From Methylobacterium symbioticum (GTDB taxonomy: Bacteria > Pseudomonadota > Alphaproteobacteria > Rhizobiales > Beijerinckiaceae), in the NCBI RefSeq assembly GCF_902141845.1, contig NZ_CABFPH010000059.1, forward strand, positions 1 through 33,764: a stretch of DNA of 33,764 nt, read 5' to 3'. The notes beneath the pieces were generated by a model. That model saw nothing but the letters and a program-made list of their open reading frames with translations, was not told the DNA's origin and ran no database searches. Of the stretch, positions 22,148-31,533 are shown piece by piece (position 1 is the stretch's first letter; the number at the start of each line of letters is the position of its first letter). The position numbers and the translations under genes were made by a program.

Positions 22148-22912
22148 TCAGAGCCCCGAGACGAGGTGGCCGCCATCGACCGCGACGACGCTGCCGGTCA
22201 TGTAGCTGCCGGCGTCGGAGGCGAGGAGAAGCAGGGCGCCGTCGAGTTCGCGCGCCTGACCCAGGCGGCGCTGCGGCACGCGCTTGATCATCGCCGTGCC
22301 GGCCGCGGAGGCGAAGAACGCCGCATTCATCTCGGTCTCGACGTAGCCTGGTGCGAGGGCGTTCACGCGCACGCCGTGGCGGGCCCATTCGAGGGCGAGG
22401 CTCTTGGTGAGCTGGATCACGCCCGCTTTCGAGGCCGCGTAGGCGGAGACGCCGCCGGTGACGCGCAGGCCGAGGATCGAGGCGATGTTGACGATGCTGC
22501 CGCCTCCCGTCGCCGCCATGCGGCGGCCGGCCTCCTGGGCGGCGAGGAACACGCCCTTCAGATTGGTATCGAGCACCGCGTCCCAATCGGCCTCGTCGAG
22601 GTCGAGGGCGGCGGCGGGCGCCGCGATGCCGGCATTGTTGACGAGGATGTCGAGGCGGCCGAACCGCTCTTCGGACGCAGCGATGGAGGCGGTCACGCTC
22701 GCGCGCTCCGTCACGTCCATCACCACCGCCTGCGCCTGGCCGTCTGCCGCCTCGACCGCGGCGAGGGTGTCGGCCAGCGCCTCGGCGCGGCGGCCGGCGA
22801 GACTGACCCGTGCGCCGGCCCGGGCCAGCGTCCCGGCGAAGTGCCGCCCGAGGCCGCTCGACGCGCCGGTGACGAGGGCGTGCCGCCCCGCGAGGTTGAA
22901 CAGGTCCGTCAT
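22148..22912 (-). CDS. Short-chain dehydrogenase/reductase
   Basis: A 254-residue classical SDR. The cofactor motif TGASSGLG is at 15-22, NNAG at 92-95 and the catalytic S145, Y158 and K162 (SAYAASK) are in place. The R41-R42 pair after the second strand (SLAGRRAEAL) suggests NADP(H). The tail VVAVDGGHLVSGL is normal for the FabG-like branch. In the operon it could act as the keto-reductase that makes 4-hydroxyacyl-CoA from 4-ketoacyl-CoA (LvaD role in levulinate breakdown) or as a 3-hydroxyacyl-CoA dehydrogenase before the thiolase. It starts 9 bases after the thiolase stop. Confidence 0.87.
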   Translation of the reverse strand: MTDLFNLAGRHALVTGASSGLGRHFAGTLARAGARVSLAGRRAEALADTLAAVEAADGQAQAVVMDVTERASVTASIAASEERFGRLDILVNNAGIAAPAAALDLDEADWDAVLDTNLKGVFLAAQEAGRRMAATGGGSIVNIASILGLRVTGGVSAYAASKAGVIQLTKSLALEWARHGVRVNALAPGYVETEMNAAFFASAAGTAMIKRVPQRRLGQARELDGALLLLASDAGSYMTGSVVAVDGGHLVSGL

Positions 22913-22921
22913 CCCGGAGCC

Positions 22922-24103
22922 TCAGTTCAGCCGCTCGACCGCGAGGGCGATGCCCTGCCCGCCGCCGATACACATGGTGACGAGGCCGTGACGGCCCCGG
23001 ATGCGGGCGAGTTCGGCCAGGAGCTTCACGGTGATGATCGCGCCTGTGGCGCCGATCGGGTGACCGAGCGCGATGGCGCCGCCGTTCGGGTTCACCCTGG
23101 CCGGGTCGAGGTCGAGCTCCCGCGAGACCGCGCAGGCCTGGGCCGCGAAGGCCTCGTTCGATTCGATCACGTCGAAATCGCCCGCCTTCAGGCCGGTGCG
23201 CTCGCACAGGCGACGCACCGCCGGCACCGGGCCCATGCCCATCTCGGAGGGGTCGACGCCGGCATGGGCATAGCCGACGAGCCGCGCCAGGGGCCGCAGG
23301 CCGGCGCGCTCGGCCGCGCGTTCGCTCATCAGGACGAGGGCGGCGGCGCCGTCGTTGAGGCCCGAGGCGTTGCCCGCCGTCACCGTGCCCTCACGGGCGA
23401 AGGCGGGCTTGAGCTTGGCGAGGTCGGCCGGGCTCGTGGCCTTCGGGTGCTCGTCCGTGTCGAAGGTCGCGGCCTTGCGGTTCACCGTGACCGCGACGGG
23501 CAGGATCTGATCCCTGAAGCGGCCCTCGCGGATCGCTGCCTGCGCCCGCGCCTGGCTCTCGGCGGCGAAGGCGTCCTGGGCATCCCGCGAGATGCTGTAG
23601 CGGCTCGCCACGTTCTCGGCGGTCACGCCCATATGGCCGTTGCCGAAGGGGTCGTTGAGGGCGCCGAGCATGTAGTCGAGGGCCTTCACGTCGCCCATCT
23701 TCTGGCCGAAGCGGGCGGCGGTGAGGAGGTGGGGCGAGCGGCTCATGCTCTCGGCGCCCGCCGCCACCGCGACCTCGGCATCGCCCAGGAGGATCGCCTG
23801 CGCGGCCGAGACGATGGCCTGGGCGCCGCTGCCGCAGAGGCGGTTCACGGTGAAGGCCGGGACCTCCTTGGGCACGCCGCCCTCCATCGCGGCGACGCGG
23901 GCGATGTAGGCGTCCCGCGGCTCGGTCGGGATCACGCTGCCGACCACCACGTGCCCGACGCGGTCGCCCGCGATCTCGGCCCGGCGCAGGGCCTCGGCGA
24001 TGCAGAGCGCCCCGAGCCGGCTCGGCGGCTCCGCGGCGAGGCTGCCGCCGAAGGTGCCCACCGCGGTGCGCACGCCGCTGACGATGACGACGCTCTCGGC
24101 CAT
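22922..24103 (-). CDS. Thiolase (acetyl-CoA C-acyltransferase)
   Basis: A 393-residue thiolase that cleaves 3-ketoacyl-CoA with CoA (or condenses acetyl-CoA). Active-site residues are C90 in NRLCGSGAQA, NEAFA near 316-320, H348 in GGAIALGHPIGATGA and C378 in CIGGGQG. The length is normal. The ATG at 24101-24103 is chosen because GGAGGACAG lies just upstream; a start five codons earlier overlaps that site. Placed after the acyl-CoA dehydrogenase, it would finish beta-oxidation of the operon's substrate. It has no counterpart in the core P. putida lvaABCDE genes. Confidence 0.9.
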   Translation of the reverse strand: MAESVVIVSGVRTAVGTFGGSLAAEPPSRLGALCIAEALRRAEIAGDRVGHVVVGSVIPTEPRDAYIARVAAMEGGVPKEVPAFTVNRLCGSGAQAIVSAAQAILLGDAEVAVAAGAESMSRSPHLLTAARFGQKMGDVKALDYMLGALNDPFGNGHMGVTAENVASRYSISRDAQDAFAAESQARAQAAIREGRFRDQILPVAVTVNRKAATFDTDEHPKATSPADLAKLKPAFAREGTVTAGNASGLNDGAAALVLMSERAAERAGLRPLARLVGYAHAGVDPSEMGMGPVPAVRRLCERTGLKAGDFDVIESNEAFAAQACAVSRELDLDPARVNPNGGAIALGHPIGATGAIITVKLLAELARIRGRHGLVTMCIGGGQGIALAVERLN

Positions 24104-24153
24104 GGCTCTGTCCTCCAACTCTTAATGTGTTCGCGCGCGGGGCTCGCTCCGGA

Positions 24154-25359
<1,206 letters not shown>

Positions 25360-25379
25360 CGCAGCGACGCGCCTCTGTC

Positions 25380-25408
25380 TTGAAAACGAGCGAGCGCTCG
25401 CTTTTTAT
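25380..25408 (+). promoter_or_regulatory. tetR promoter with palindromic operator in the spacer
   Basis: TTGAAA (25380-25385) and TTTTAT (25403-25408) are -35 and -10 boxes with a 17-base spacer, read towards the TetR gene. The spacer contains the perfect 14-bp palindrome AGCGAGCGCTCGCT (25389-25402). The sequence looks like operators of FadR/PsrA-like TetR proteins that control fatty-acid genes. It lies 21 bases from the acyl-CoA dehydrogenase start, so one site could repress both directions. Confidence 0.65.
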
Positions 25409-25455
25409 CGCCGACGCTGCGGCGAGGCAATCGCCACGCGGACAGGTTCGAGGAC

Positions 25456-26172
25456 ATGACGATCGTGACGGGCGCCCGGACCGGCGCCGAGCCGCCCGAC
25501 CCCTATGCGACCGAGGCGCTCTGCGCCCGCATTCTCGAGCGGCACCGGGACCGGGTGAGCGTGCGCAAGGAGCGCCTCGCGACGCAGAACCTCGCCCGGA
25601 TCATCGAGGCGGTGCTGGTCCTGTCGAGCCGCCAGGGCTTCCACGAGACCAGCCTGCGCGATCTCGCCCGTGAGACCGGCCTCAGCATGGGCGGCCTCTA
25701 CACCTATTTCGACACCAAGGAGACGCTGCTCCTGATGATCCTGACGGAGGTGGTGGAGAGCGTGCAGGCCGCGCTCGCCGCGGCGCCTCCGGAGGTGGCG
25801 GCCCGGCCGCGGGCGCATCTGCGCTGGCTGATCGAGACCCATATCCGCCTGACCGAGGCGATGGGCCCGTGGTTCGTCTTCGCCTTCATGGAGGCGAAGG
25901 GCTTCCCGCCGCCGGCCCGGCGCCTCGCCACCGAGAGCGAGCTCGCGGTGGAGCAGGTCTTCGCAAAGGTGCTGGAGACCGGCGTCAGGAACGGTGACTT
26001 CGCGATCGAGGACGTGTCCCTGACCGCCGCCCTGATCAAGCCGCTGCTGCAGGACTGGTACGTGAAGCGCGCGAAATACGCCAAGCGCGGGATGACGATC
26101 GAGCGCTACGTGGCGGGCGTGATCGGTCTGGTGGAGCGCGCGATCCTGGCAGGCTCAGACGGGCCCGCCTGA
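25456..26172 (+). CDS. TetR-family regulator of the acyl-CoA operon
   Basis: A 238-residue TetR-type repressor. The DNA-binding part is at about 43-92: NLARIIEAVLVLSSRQGF, then TSLRDLARETGLSMGGLYTY and FDTKETLL, the standard helix-turn-helix followed by the family's Y-x-Y/F-F-x-x-K-E. The ligand domain (residues 95-230) is helical and ends LVERAILAGS. An N-terminal arm of about 40 residues, rich in Arg, is longer than usual. GAGG lies 3 bases before the ATG at 25456. It is divergent from the acyl-CoA dehydrogenase operon and probably responds to an acyl-CoA or its acid; the palindrome at 25389-25402 is the likely operator. Confidence 0.85.
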   Translation: MTIVTGARTGAEPPDPYATEALCARILERHRDRVSVRKERLATQNLARIIEAVLVLSSRQGFHETSLRDLARETGLSMGGLYTYFDTKETLLLMILTEVVESVQAALAAAPPEVAARPRAHLRWLIETHIRLTEAMGPWFVFAFMEAKGFPPPARRLATESELAVEQVFAKVLETGVRNGDFAIEDVSLTAALIKPLLQDWYVKRAKYAKRGMTIERYVAGVIGLVERAILAGSDGPA

Positions 26173-26230
26173 GGCCGCCGGGGCTCGGACCCGGCGGCTT
26201 GACGAGGCATGGTTCCCCGCGAGGCGTTCC

Positions 26231-26398
26231 TTACTTGCCGCTCGGCGCGGCGGAGCTGCCGGTGGTGGCGTTGCCGCCGCTGTCGCCCGCCGGGGCCCCC
26301 GGTGTGACGTTGTTGCCTTGCTGGGCCTGGGCCGCCGAGAGGGCGCCCGCCACCAGGGCGAGGGCCAGGAGGGGCATGCGCAGGGTCTTTGCCGTCAT
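26231..26398 (-). CDS. Small secreted protein, Gly/Ser/Pro-rich
   Basis: A 55-residue protein with a Sec signal (MTAKTLRMPLLALALVAGAL, cleavage after AQA) and a mature part of about 29 residues rich in Gly, Ser, Asn, Thr and Pro (QQGNNVTPGAPAG, then DSGGNATTGSSAAPSG). The mature part has no fold that I can name. GGGAG lies 7 bases before the ATG. Similar small secreted proteins are common in Methylobacterium. An EcfG-like promoter 53-77 bases upstream suggests general-stress expression. It is convergent with the TetR gene. Confidence 0.7.
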   Translation of the reverse strand: MTAKTLRMPLLALALVAGALSAAQAQQGNNVTPGAPAGDSGGNATTGSSAAPSGK

Positions 26399-26450
26399 TC
26401 GATATCTCCCGATCTCACATCCGATCCGATCCCGGATCGCTCGGAGTGCT

Positions 26451-26475
26451 AACCGGGGCTGGCCGCATCCGTTCC
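26451..26475 (-). promoter_or_regulatory. EcfG-like (general stress) promoter
   Basis: On the minus strand GGAAC is followed, 17 bases later, by GTT. This is the layout of promoters for EcfG, the general-stress sigma factor of alphaproteobacteria (GGAAC-N16/17-CGTT); the base before GTT is G, not C. It ends 52 bases before the start codon of the small secreted protein, a fitting distance. Confidence 0.5.
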
Positions 26476-26577
26476 GTGAACACTGTTCGTCGTCGCGGCC
26501 GCGGCAACGCCGCCTTAAGCCTTTGCCGGTGGAATCCGGCACGGTCTCCCGAGCCTGCGGGAGCGGAGAGCGTCCCC

Positions 26578-28020
26578 GTGCAGATCAGACTTGTCGCGAG
26601 ACGCGGGCCCCTGCCGCGCTGGCAGGTGCTGCTGGCCGAGCGGCTCGTGGGCCTTGGGCACGCCGTCGCGTGGTCGCGGATCGCACCGGCACGGCCGGAG
26701 CCGGCCGCGCTCGCCCTGCTGCTCCAGCTCGAAGGGCTGCTCTATCGCCGCCGGGGCCCAAATCTCACGGAGCGGATCGACCCGCCGCCCGGCGCAGAGG
26801 CATCCGGACCGGCCGACCTCGTCATCGATCTTGCCGGCGATGGGGCCGGCGCGGACGCGCTCCGCCTCGTCGCCGACGGCTCTCCGGAGCCCGAGGCGAT
26901 CGCCTGCGCCATCCTCGATGGGCGCGGGCCCCATCTCGCCGCCGTGCGGGGGGCCTGCGTCCTCGCCGAGGCCCGGCCCGCCCTGGAGAACCGGGCGATG
27001 GTCACGCTGTCGCTGGATCAGGTTCTGGAACGGGCGATCGACCTGCTGGCGGGCGCCGTCGCGGCGCCGGCGGGCGGAGCCTTCGCACCTGCGCCGCCGC
27101 GCCCTGTCTCGGGGGCCTCGGCGGCGCGCTTCCTCGCCGCCGCGCTCGCGGCCAAGGTCCTCACCCGGCTCCTGCGCCGGGGCGAGACCTGGAACATCGG
27201 CTGGCGTCCGCGAACCGACGGGATTCCCACCGACCCGGCCCGCTGGACGCAGAGCCCCTTCACCTGGTTGCCCTGGGATCCCGGCCGCTATCTCGCCGAT
27301 CCCTTCGTGGTGGAGCACGAGGGCCGGACCGTGATCCTCTGCGAGGAATTGCCCTTCGCCACGGGGCGCGGCGTGATCTCGGCGGTCACCCTCGATGCCG
27401 AGGGACGGCCGGGACCGCCGCGCGTGGTGCTGGAGCGGCCCTACCACCTGTCCTACCCGTTCGTGTTCCGCCGCGGTGGCGCGATCTGGATGATCCCCGA
27501 GAGTTCGGCCAACCGCACCGTGGAACTCTACCGCGCCGCCCGTTTCCCCGATGCCTGGGAGCTGGAGGCGGTGCTGATCCGGGACGTCTGCGCGGGCGAC
27601 GCGACGGTGGAGCTGATCGACGGGACCTGGTGGCTGTTCTGTACGACCACGGGCCCGCACGGATCGAGCTGGGACGCGCTCAGCCTGTTCACGGCGCCGG
27701 ATCTGCGCGGGCCCTGGCGCCCGCATCCCGGCAACCCCGTCCTCATCGACGCCGCGAGCGCGCGGCCGGCTGGCGCGCTCCTGCGGCACGAGGGCGGGCT
27801 CTGGCGCGTCGCGCAGGATTGCCGGGCCCGCTACGGCGCCGGCCTCGCCCTCTGCCGGATCGATCGGCTCGACGGCGAGGGGTTCGCGCAGAGCGTGGCG
27901 GCCCGCCTGTCGCCGGGCTGGGGCGCGGTCGGCTGCCACACCTTCAACCGCTCCGAGCGGTTCGAGGTGATCGATGCGGTCTGGCCGACGCGGGGTGGGC
28001 GCGTCGCGACGGCGGGCTGA
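26578..28020 (+). CDS. GINT1-like beta-propeller protein, probably for surface glycan
   Basis: A 480-residue protein. The N-terminal third (1-200) is variable, with a Rossmann-like LVIDLAGDG, and does not match a family I can name with confidence. From residue 203 a repeated beta pattern (TWNIGWRPR, YLADPFVVEHEGRTVILCEE, SYPFVFRRGGAIWMIPES, WWLFCTTTG) fits the GINT1 N-terminal propeller domain, related to GH43/GH68-type five-bladed propellers and found beside bacterial glycan genes. DPF (241-243) and EE (256-257) are the conserved acidic sites. The start is GTG at 26578, preceded by GGAGAG 8 bases upstream. It is convergent, with a 7-base gap, with a WecG-type glycosyltransferase gene, so a role in exopolysaccharide is likely. 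The catalytic role is unproven. Confidence 0.6.
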   Translation: MQIRLVARRGPLPRWQVLLAERLVGLGHAVAWSRIAPARPEPAALALLLQLEGLLYRRRGPNLTERIDPPPGAEASGPADLVIDLAGDGAGADALRLVADGSPEPEAIACAILDGRGPHLAAVRGACVLAEARPALENRAMVTLSLDQVLERAIDLLAGAVAAPAGGAFAPAPPRPVSGASAARFLAAALAAKVLTRLLRRGETWNIGWRPRTDGIPTDPARWTQSPFTWLPWDPGRYLADPFVVEHEGRTVILCEELPFATGRGVISAVTLDAEGRPGPPRVVLERPYHLSYPFVFRRGGAIWMIPESSANRTVELYRAARFPDAWELEAVLIRDVCAGDATVELIDGTWWLFCTTTGPHGSSWDALSLFTAPDLRGPWRPHPGNPVLIDAASARPAGALLRHEGGLWRVAQDCRARYGAGLALCRIDRLDGEGFAQSVAARLSPGWGAVGCHTFNRSERFEVIDAVWPTRGGRVATAG

Positions 28021-28027
28021 GCCGCCC

Positions 28028-28786
28028 TCAGCCCCGCTGCGGGTCGGCCCGCCGGGCGGCAAGGTAGGAGAGGAAGATCGCGAAGATCCGCGGGCCCACC
28101 ACGAGGTAGCGCCGGCCGAGGCGGCGCGGCTCGCTCGCGAGGCGGAAGGCCCATTCGAGGCCCGCCTGCTGCATCCAGCGCGGCGCGCGCTGGCGCGCCC
28201 CGACCAGGAACTCGAGGCCCGCACCGATGCAGAGGCCGACGCCGCGGGCCCTGCCGCGGGCGGCGAGATGGGCGGCCACCTGTTCCTGCTGCGGCGAGCC
28301 CACCGCCAGGAAGACGAGGGGTGCGCCGCTTGCCTCCACCGCCTCCACGGTGGCGCGCATGGCCTCGGCATCGCGCAGCAGGTTCATCGGCGGCCGGTAC
28401 TGATCGACCGCGGTGAGACCGAGCAGCATCTGCATCTGTCGGGGAAGGCCCGGATCTCCGCCCACCACGAGGATCGGGGTGTCGCGGGCAAGGCGCGGGT
28501 CGTTGAGGAGATCGACCACGATGTCGGAGCCCGGCGTGGTGGGCAGCGTGATCCCTGCGAGGCGGGCCAGCGCGCTGAGGATCCGGCTGTCGTTGAGGCA
28601 GAGCCAGGCGTTCCGATAGAGCGCCGCGACCTCCGGATCCGAATCGATGCGGATCATGTGGTCGACATTCGGGGTGACCACGTAGCGGAAGCGCGGATGC
28701 GCGAACGCGCCGAGGATCGCGTCGACGATCGCGGGCCGGCTCAGCGGGTCGAAGCCGAGATTGATGAACTCTTTGCGGCTCGGCAT
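28028..28786 (-). CDS. WecG/TagA/CpsF family glycosyltransferase
   Basis: A 252-residue GT26 enzyme that adds a sugar to an undecaprenyl-diphosphate-linked intermediate in polymer synthesis. Family marks are VVTPNVDHMIRIDSDPE, then LNDSRILSALARLAG in the place of the usual PDG motif, VVGGDPGL, GSPQQEQ, and the C-terminal RAPRWMQQAGLEWAFRLASE, then PRRLGRRYL (membrane-associated). In most members the second motif is L-P-D-G; here N-D-S keeps the aspartate. The ATG at 28784-28786 is chosen as the start of conserved sequence; the ribosome-binding site is weak. It shares its 3' end with the GINT1-like gene. Confidence 0.85.
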   Translation of the reverse strand: MPSRKEFINLGFDPLSRPAIVDAILGAFAHPRFRYVVTPNVDHMIRIDSDPEVAALYRNAWLCLNDSRILSALARLAGITLPTTPGSDIVVDLLNDPRLARDTPILVVGGDPGLPRQMQMLLGLTAVDQYRPPMNLLRDAEAMRATVEAVEASGAPLVFLAVGSPQQEQVAAHLAARGRARGVGLCIGAGLEFLVGARQRAPRWMQQAGLEWAFRLASEPRRLGRRYLVVGPRIFAIFLSYLAARRADPQRG

Positions 28787-28993
28787 GGGACGGGCTCTCG
28801 TCCGGATAGGAGGATGAGCCCATCTCACGCAACCGCCGTTCCGGCGAATCCGCCCCAATCCGGAACGGTTTGCGGAGATTTTCTGTCTGGGACGGCCGGC
28901 CCTGTGCCAGGACCGGACATAAGGATGGGACGGAGAGGCAGGCGGGGTCGGGGGGGCGGACCCGGCCGAGCATGTCGCCCGAACGGGGCTAGA

Positions 28994-29038
28994 GCGCTCT
29001 CAAGCCGAAGTGGACACCGGTTCGGCGCAAGAGAGCGC
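28994..29038. repeat. Palindromic repeat family 2, copy 2
   Basis: GCGCTCTC (28994-29001) pairs with GAGAGCGC (29031-29038), and CCGAA with TTCGG, around the centre GTGGACACCGG. The centre and its spacing match the copy at 20676-20719 (AAGTG, four bases, CCGGTTC) although the arms differ in sequence, so pairing rather than sequence is kept. Confidence 0.6.
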
Positions 29039-29056
29039 GTCAAGACAAGAGTTTGA

Positions 29057-29091
29057 AGCCGTTCCCGATCGCGACGCGATCGGGAACGGCT
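29057..29091 (-). terminator. Strong hairpin terminator of the CoA-transferase gene
   Basis: AGCCGTTCCCGATCGC and GCGATCGGGAACGGCT are perfect 16-bp arms with a GAC loop, beginning directly at the stop codon of the CoA-transferase gene. On the minus strand it is followed by TTCAAACTCTTG. There is no long T-run, but stem length and place support termination. Confidence 0.7.
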
Positions 29092-31065
29092 CTAAGCCGC
29101 CGTCGCGGTGACGCCGTCCGAGCCCATATCCACGCCCGCACGCTCGAGATAGGCGTGCGCCTCCTCGCGGCGCTCGAAGACGTGGGGTGCGAGGCCGCGC
29201 TTGCGGAGCGCCTCCTGCATCTTCAGGCGCAGGAAGGCGCTCGTCGCGTAGCGGGTGGTCGTCAGGTAGTGGTACTTGCAGAGATACTCGATCATCTCCG
29301 CGTAATCGTCATAGAGGCTCTCGGGGATGCGGAACCCGTCGTGGTTCACCACCGAGTTCACCCGTTGACCGGCCTTCAGGCAGGCGGTCTCCAGCACCTG
29401 GCGCAGGGCGTCGATGTCGCCCTTAGCGCGCACCTGCCAGCCCTCCAGGTTCACGAAGAGCAGGTTGCGCTCCTTGTCGTAGCTCACCCGCTCGGCGAGG
29501 TTGAGGTTCAGGAGGTCGGCGAGCAGCTCCATCGGCTCGTCGCGGAAGATGCGCGGATCCATCGGGATCGGGTTCTCGATCACCGGCATGAAATCCATGT
29601 GGGCGAGGATGTCGCGGCCGATATCGATGCCCGGCGCCACCTCGATCAGCTCGAGCCCGGCTTGCGTGAGGTGGAAGACGCAGCGCTCGGTCACGTAGAG
29701 CACCGGCTGCATCCGCTCCTTGGCGAACGGACCGCTGAAGGTGTTCTGCTCCACCAGTTTCACGAACTTGCGCGAGCGGCCCTCCTGCACGATGCGCAGG
29801 CGCCCATCCTCGACCTTGGTGACGAGGCCGCCCGAGGTGAAGGTGCCGGCGAACACCACCTTGCGGGCGTTCTGCGAGATGTTGATGAAGCCGCCGCAGC
29901 CGTTCAGGCGGCCGCCGAAGCGGCTGGTATTGACGTTGCCGTCGCCGTCGCACTCGGCCATGCCCAGGCAGGTCATGTCGAGGCCGCCGCCGTCGTAGAA
30001 GTCGAACATCTGGTTCTGGTCGATGATGCAGTCGGCGTTCGTCGCTGCGCCGAAGCTCGATCCCGAGGCCAGCACCCCGCCCACCGCGCCGGCTTCCGTG
30101 GTCAGGGTGATGTAGGGGGTGACCTGCTCCTCGGCGGCCACCGCGGAGATGCCTTCCGGCGCGCCGACGCCGAGATTGACCACGCCGTTCGGCGGCAGTT
30201 CGAAGGCGGCGCGGCGGGCGATGATCTTGCGCTCGGAGAGGGCCATCTTGCGGATGCCGGCCACCGGGATCCGGATCTCGCCCGCGAGCGCCGCATCGTG
30301 CATCACGCCGTAGTTCATGCGGTGCATCTCGGGCTCGGCGACCACCACGCAATCGACCAGCATGCCGGGGACGCGCACGTCCTTCGGCTTGATCGAGCCC
30401 TGCTCGACGATGCGCTCCACCTGTGCGATGACGAGGCCGCCGTTGTTGCGCGCCGCCATGGCCTGGGCGAGATTGTCGAGGGTCAATGCCTCCTTGGCCA
30501 TGCAGATATTGCCCGACGGGTCGGCCGAGGTGCCGCGGATGAAGGCGACGTCGATCTTGGTGGCCGTGTAGAACAGCCATTCCTCGCCATCGACCTCCAC
30601 GAGCTTGACGATGTCGTCCTTGGTGACGGTGTTCACCTTGGCGCCGCCGTGGCGCGGGTCGACATAGGTCTTGAGGCCGACCTTGGTGAACAGGCCCGGC
30701 TGGCCCGCCGCGCAGGCCCGGTAGAGCTGCGAGATCACCCCTTGCGGCAGGTTGTAGCCGAGGATGCGGTTCTCCTGGGCGGCCTGGGCGACCTTCGGCA
30801 TGCGTCCGAAATTCGCCGCGATCACCCGGCGCAGCAGGCCGTCATGGTGCAGGCGCCCGGTGCCGAGGCCTTTGCTGTCGCCCGCGCCCGCGGTCATGAT
30901 CAGGGTGAGGTCGCGGGGCGCGCCCGTCTCCACGAAGCGCGCCTCCAGCGCCGCGTGCAGCGCCTCGGGGATGCAGCTCTGGACGAAGCCCGTCGTCGTC
31001 ACGACGTCGCCGTCCCGGATCAGAGCGATCGCTTCGGCGGCGCTGATGACCTTGTTCTTCTTCAT
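29092..31065 (-). CDS. Acyl-CoA:acetate/3-ketoacid CoA-transferase with C-terminal extension (YdiF-like)
   Basis: A 657-residue class I CoA-transferase with both alpha- and beta-type halves in one chain. The alpha part has VTTTGFVQSCIPEALHAAL and the beta part has VVNLGVGAPEGIS and LTTEAGAVGGVLASGSSFG, with E324 as the glutamate that forms the thioester with CoA. It moves CoA between short-chain acids and acyl-CoA. E. coli YdiF ends near 530 residues; here about 145 more follow, with YDKERNLLFVNLEGWQVRAK (residues about 529-548) and a helical HVFERREEAHAYLE end, a fold I cannot place (a STAS-like shape is a guess). The ATG at 31063-31065 follows GGGAAAG. It could activate acids for the acyl-CoA operon at 20762-25359, 4 kb away, but that is inference. 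Confidence 0.85.
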   Translation of the reverse strand: MKKNKVISAAEAIALIRDGDVVTTTGFVQSCIPEALHAALEARFVETGAPRDLTLIMTAGAGDSKGLGTGRLHHDGLLRRVIAANFGRMPKVAQAAQENRILGYNLPQGVISQLYRACAAGQPGLFTKVGLKTYVDPRHGGAKVNTVTKDDIVKLVEVDGEEWLFYTATKIDVAFIRGTSADPSGNICMAKEALTLDNLAQAMAARNNGGLVIAQVERIVEQGSIKPKDVRVPGMLVDCVVVAEPEMHRMNYGVMHDAALAGEIRIPVAGIRKMALSERKIIARRAAFELPPNGVVNLGVGAPEGISAVAAEEQVTPYITLTTEAGAVGGVLASGSSFGAATNADCIIDQNQMFDFYDGGGLDMTCLGMAECDGDGNVNTSRFGGRLNGCGGFINISQNARKVVFAGTFTSGGLVTKVEDGRLRIVQEGRSRKFVKLVEQNTFSGPFAKERMQPVLYVTERCVFHLTQAGLELIEVAPGIDIGRDILAHMDFMPVIENPIPMDPRIFRDEPMELLADLLNLNLAERVSYDKERNLLFVNLEGWQVRAKGDIDALRQVLETACLKAGQRVNSVVNHDGFRIPESLYDDYAEMIEYLCKYHYLTTTRYATSAFLRLKMQEALRKRGLAPHVFERREEAHAYLERAGVDMGSDGVTATAA

Positions 31066-31533
31066 GGGCTTTCCCGTCCCTATCCGTCCCTGCGCGCGCC
31101 GCACCCGCGCCCCTCTGCGGGAGCTGTCGGGACGGCCGGGACCGCGGCCGCGGCGACCTCTTCCGGGTCGATCCTGGCGCTGCCGGAGGGCACCCCCGGC
31201 ATCCGGCCTGTCGTGGCCCGGGTCTTCTGTGGCAGGAACGCCGCAGGCACGCGTTCCTGACTGGCCCGGTCGCAGGAGACTAAGGTTGGCGCAAGCCTCG
31301 GCGCAATCGAAGTTTATTTGTGGTCGCGTTCAATTTCCCTCACGGTCGCGCTCTGATCTTGCGAGAATGAAGTATTTGGTATTCCAAAAACGGTGCGCCG
31401 TGCCGCGACAGGCTTGCGCGCGGTGGCACGGGCTCCGTCCGGCTGCCCTGGCCAGGGTGCGGCCGGCGGCGTAAGCGAGGCCGCACGAGACTGCTCCGCC
31501 GCATCCCGGCACCCCGCGAGCCGCAGCGCCCTC
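31066..31533. other. Intergenic region between CoA-transferase and MFS genes
   Basis: 468 bases with no supported gene, carrying divergent promoters by position. CAGGAACG (31233-31240) and CGTTCCTG (31252-31259) form a hairpin. GGTCGCG occurs twice, 23 bases apart, at 31322 and 31345. AT-rich stretches lie near 31312-31320 and 31365-31390. The last holds the palindrome listed separately. Confidence 0.4.
31375..31388. promoter_or_regulatory. AT-rich palindrome TTTGG-N4-CCAAA
   Basis: TTTGG TATT CCAAA is a perfect 5-bp inverted repeat in an AT-rich patch, 310 bases before the CoA-transferase start and 146 before the MFS start. It could be a regulator site for either direction. No other support. 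Confidence 0.25.

Larger units (their letters stand above)
28787..29091. other. Intergenic region with repeat and terminator
   Basis: The 305 bases upstream of the glycosyltransferase and downstream of the CoA-transferase gene hold no supported gene. They carry a G-rich run near 28942-28957, a copy of repeat family 2 (28994-29038) and a strong hairpin (29057-29091). The glycosyltransferase promoter must be on the left side; no clear -35/-10 was seen. Confidence 0.5.

Noticed and set aside
26474..26494. Second LexA box (GAACACTGTTC)
   Set aside because: It is an inverted repeat with a 3-base centre, not the direct repeat GTTC-N7-GTTC used in this group, and the spacing does not fit the Bacillus type either.
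31233..31259. EcfG-type promoter from GGAAC and CGTT
   Set aside because: The two parts are only 12 bases apart, too close for GGAAC-N16/17-CGTT; they are better seen as the arms of a hairpin.
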